DNA from: Diplonema papillatum
Taxonomy: Eukaryota; Euglenozoa; Diplonemea; Diplonemida; Diplonemidae
Length of the DNA stretch: 64,000 nt
Reading direction: 5' to 3'
NCBI GenBank assembly: GCA_030068145.1
Contig: JAPJBO010000194.1
Location: 124,001 to 188,000, forward strand
The translations under genes were made by a program, and so were the position numbers. The notes beneath the pieces were generated by a model. The model searched no databases and was not told the origin of the DNA. It saw only the letters and a list, made by a program, of their open reading frames with translations. Shown one piece after another: positions 63,504-64,000 of the stretch. Position 1 is the first letter of the stretch; every line of letters begins with the position of its first letter.

Positions 63504-63655
63504 AATCAAGGAGGTAAATGTGCTGTAGCCCACACGAAACACAGGTAAATCTGGGTAAGTGCCGGGCGTAAGCGTTCAACAAAAGCTGCCAGACAAGAAC
63601 CGAAGGGATCCCAAGTGCTGTAACTACCGAACCACGTGTTGAACGGACGTGAGGT
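63504..63655 (+). repeat. Partial R1 joined to another repeat in kinesin intron 4
   Basis: R1 sequence (GGTAAATGTGCTGTAGCCCA to CGTTCAACAAAA) is followed directly by a block shared with 36009-36080 (GCTGCCAGACAA and CCGAACCACGTGTTGA). Bases 63440-63490 repeat 19590-19640. Confidence 0.75.
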
Positions 63656-63786
63656 CATGCGAATCTTCCCCTACACGACTAGACACACAGGTCAAAAGAA
63701 AGTCCTGAGTGAAAGAAACGACACACGGTGGTGTAAACGAAGAACAAAACATTGCCATGAACTTGAAGCCACACACACGCACACAG

Positions 63787-64000
63787 CGAACACAACTTGG
63801 ACGAGACGCGCTCCGCCATTGAGTTCGGCCAACGTGCGATGACGATTAAGCAAGAAGCCAAGAAGCACGTTGAGATTGACTACAAGGCCCTCGCCCTGAA
63901 GCTGCAAGCGCAGCTCGATGAAAGAGGGGACAACGCCGCACAGGGCGCCGTCGACAACTTGCGGGCCGAGTGCGAAGCGGAGGTCCAGAAGAAGGTCGAA
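63787..64000 (+). CDS. Kinesin exon 5 (end of motor, neck), continues past the window
   Basis: After CGCACACAG the exon completes a Ser codon and reads EHNLDETRSAIEFGQRAMTI, ending the motor. A coiled neck follows (DYKALALKLQAQLDERGDNA; NLRAECEAEVQKKVE). The frame is open to the last base. The FGQRAM and DYKAL neck pattern is the main ground for assigning the ARK/ungrouped class. Confidence 0.93.

Overview
This is a nuclear window from a eukaryote, almost certainly a unicellular one. I infer this from GT-AG introns that restore reading phase in conserved families, GC-rich exons (often with GC-rich third codon positions) set in repeat-laden introns and spacers, abundant non-LTR retrotransposons, and the absence of bacterial operon structure. 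An armadillo-type (ungrouped) kinesin, an FHA-phosphatase fusion and a LINE carrying an OTU protease would suit an alveolate, other SAR lineage or microalga. The exact lineage cannot be fixed from the sequence.

Layout of host genes, all on the + strand: a single-exon MTH1-type Nudix hydrolase (1222-1803); a four-exon gene for a large unrecognised protein with coiled coil and two hydrophobic segments (4243-10507), whose last exon is repeated twice in tandem downstream (to about 11290); a Ser-rich basic protein gene and its tandem copies (13047-14310); a long repeat-containing acidic/Trp-rich ORF (17234-19411); one well-bounded isolated exon (21233-21567); an unrecognised gene or genes (24005-24554, 26256-27578); an exon ending a PH-like fold followed by coiled coil (31717-32450); two paralogous small membrane proteins (34278-34736, 46482-47060); an FHA plus PPP phosphatase in two exons (54828-56984), whose 3' end is again copied in tandem (to about 57770); and a kinesin whose motor domain I could follow across five exons (59652 to the window end).

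Mobile DNA makes up much of the rest. One nearly full-length LINE (36793-44992, + strand) encodes an OTU cysteine protease, a gag-like ORF1, an in-frame 26-residue repeat array, a 2A-like motif, an APE endonuclease, a reverse transcriptase and a zinc finger. It is flanked by a 60-bp direct repeat. A related LINE (28492-30539, - strand, 5' truncated) keeps zf-RVT and RNase H; a second 3' end abuts it and a decayed one lies near 53.6 kb. A 1.54-kb TIR element with TA duplication (49425-50961) sits inside a copy of an intron-associated repeat. Two copies of a composite element (15597-17012, 45447-46254) combine a tRNA-like pol III promoter, a middle domain, a long about 17-bp minisatellite and a shared tail.

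Two themes recur. Families of short dispersed repeats sit in introns, several times within tens of bases of the 5' splice site, which suggests introner-like behaviour. Gene 3' ends are repeatedly duplicated in tandem. Function was assigned by motif reading only; no search or alignment was run.
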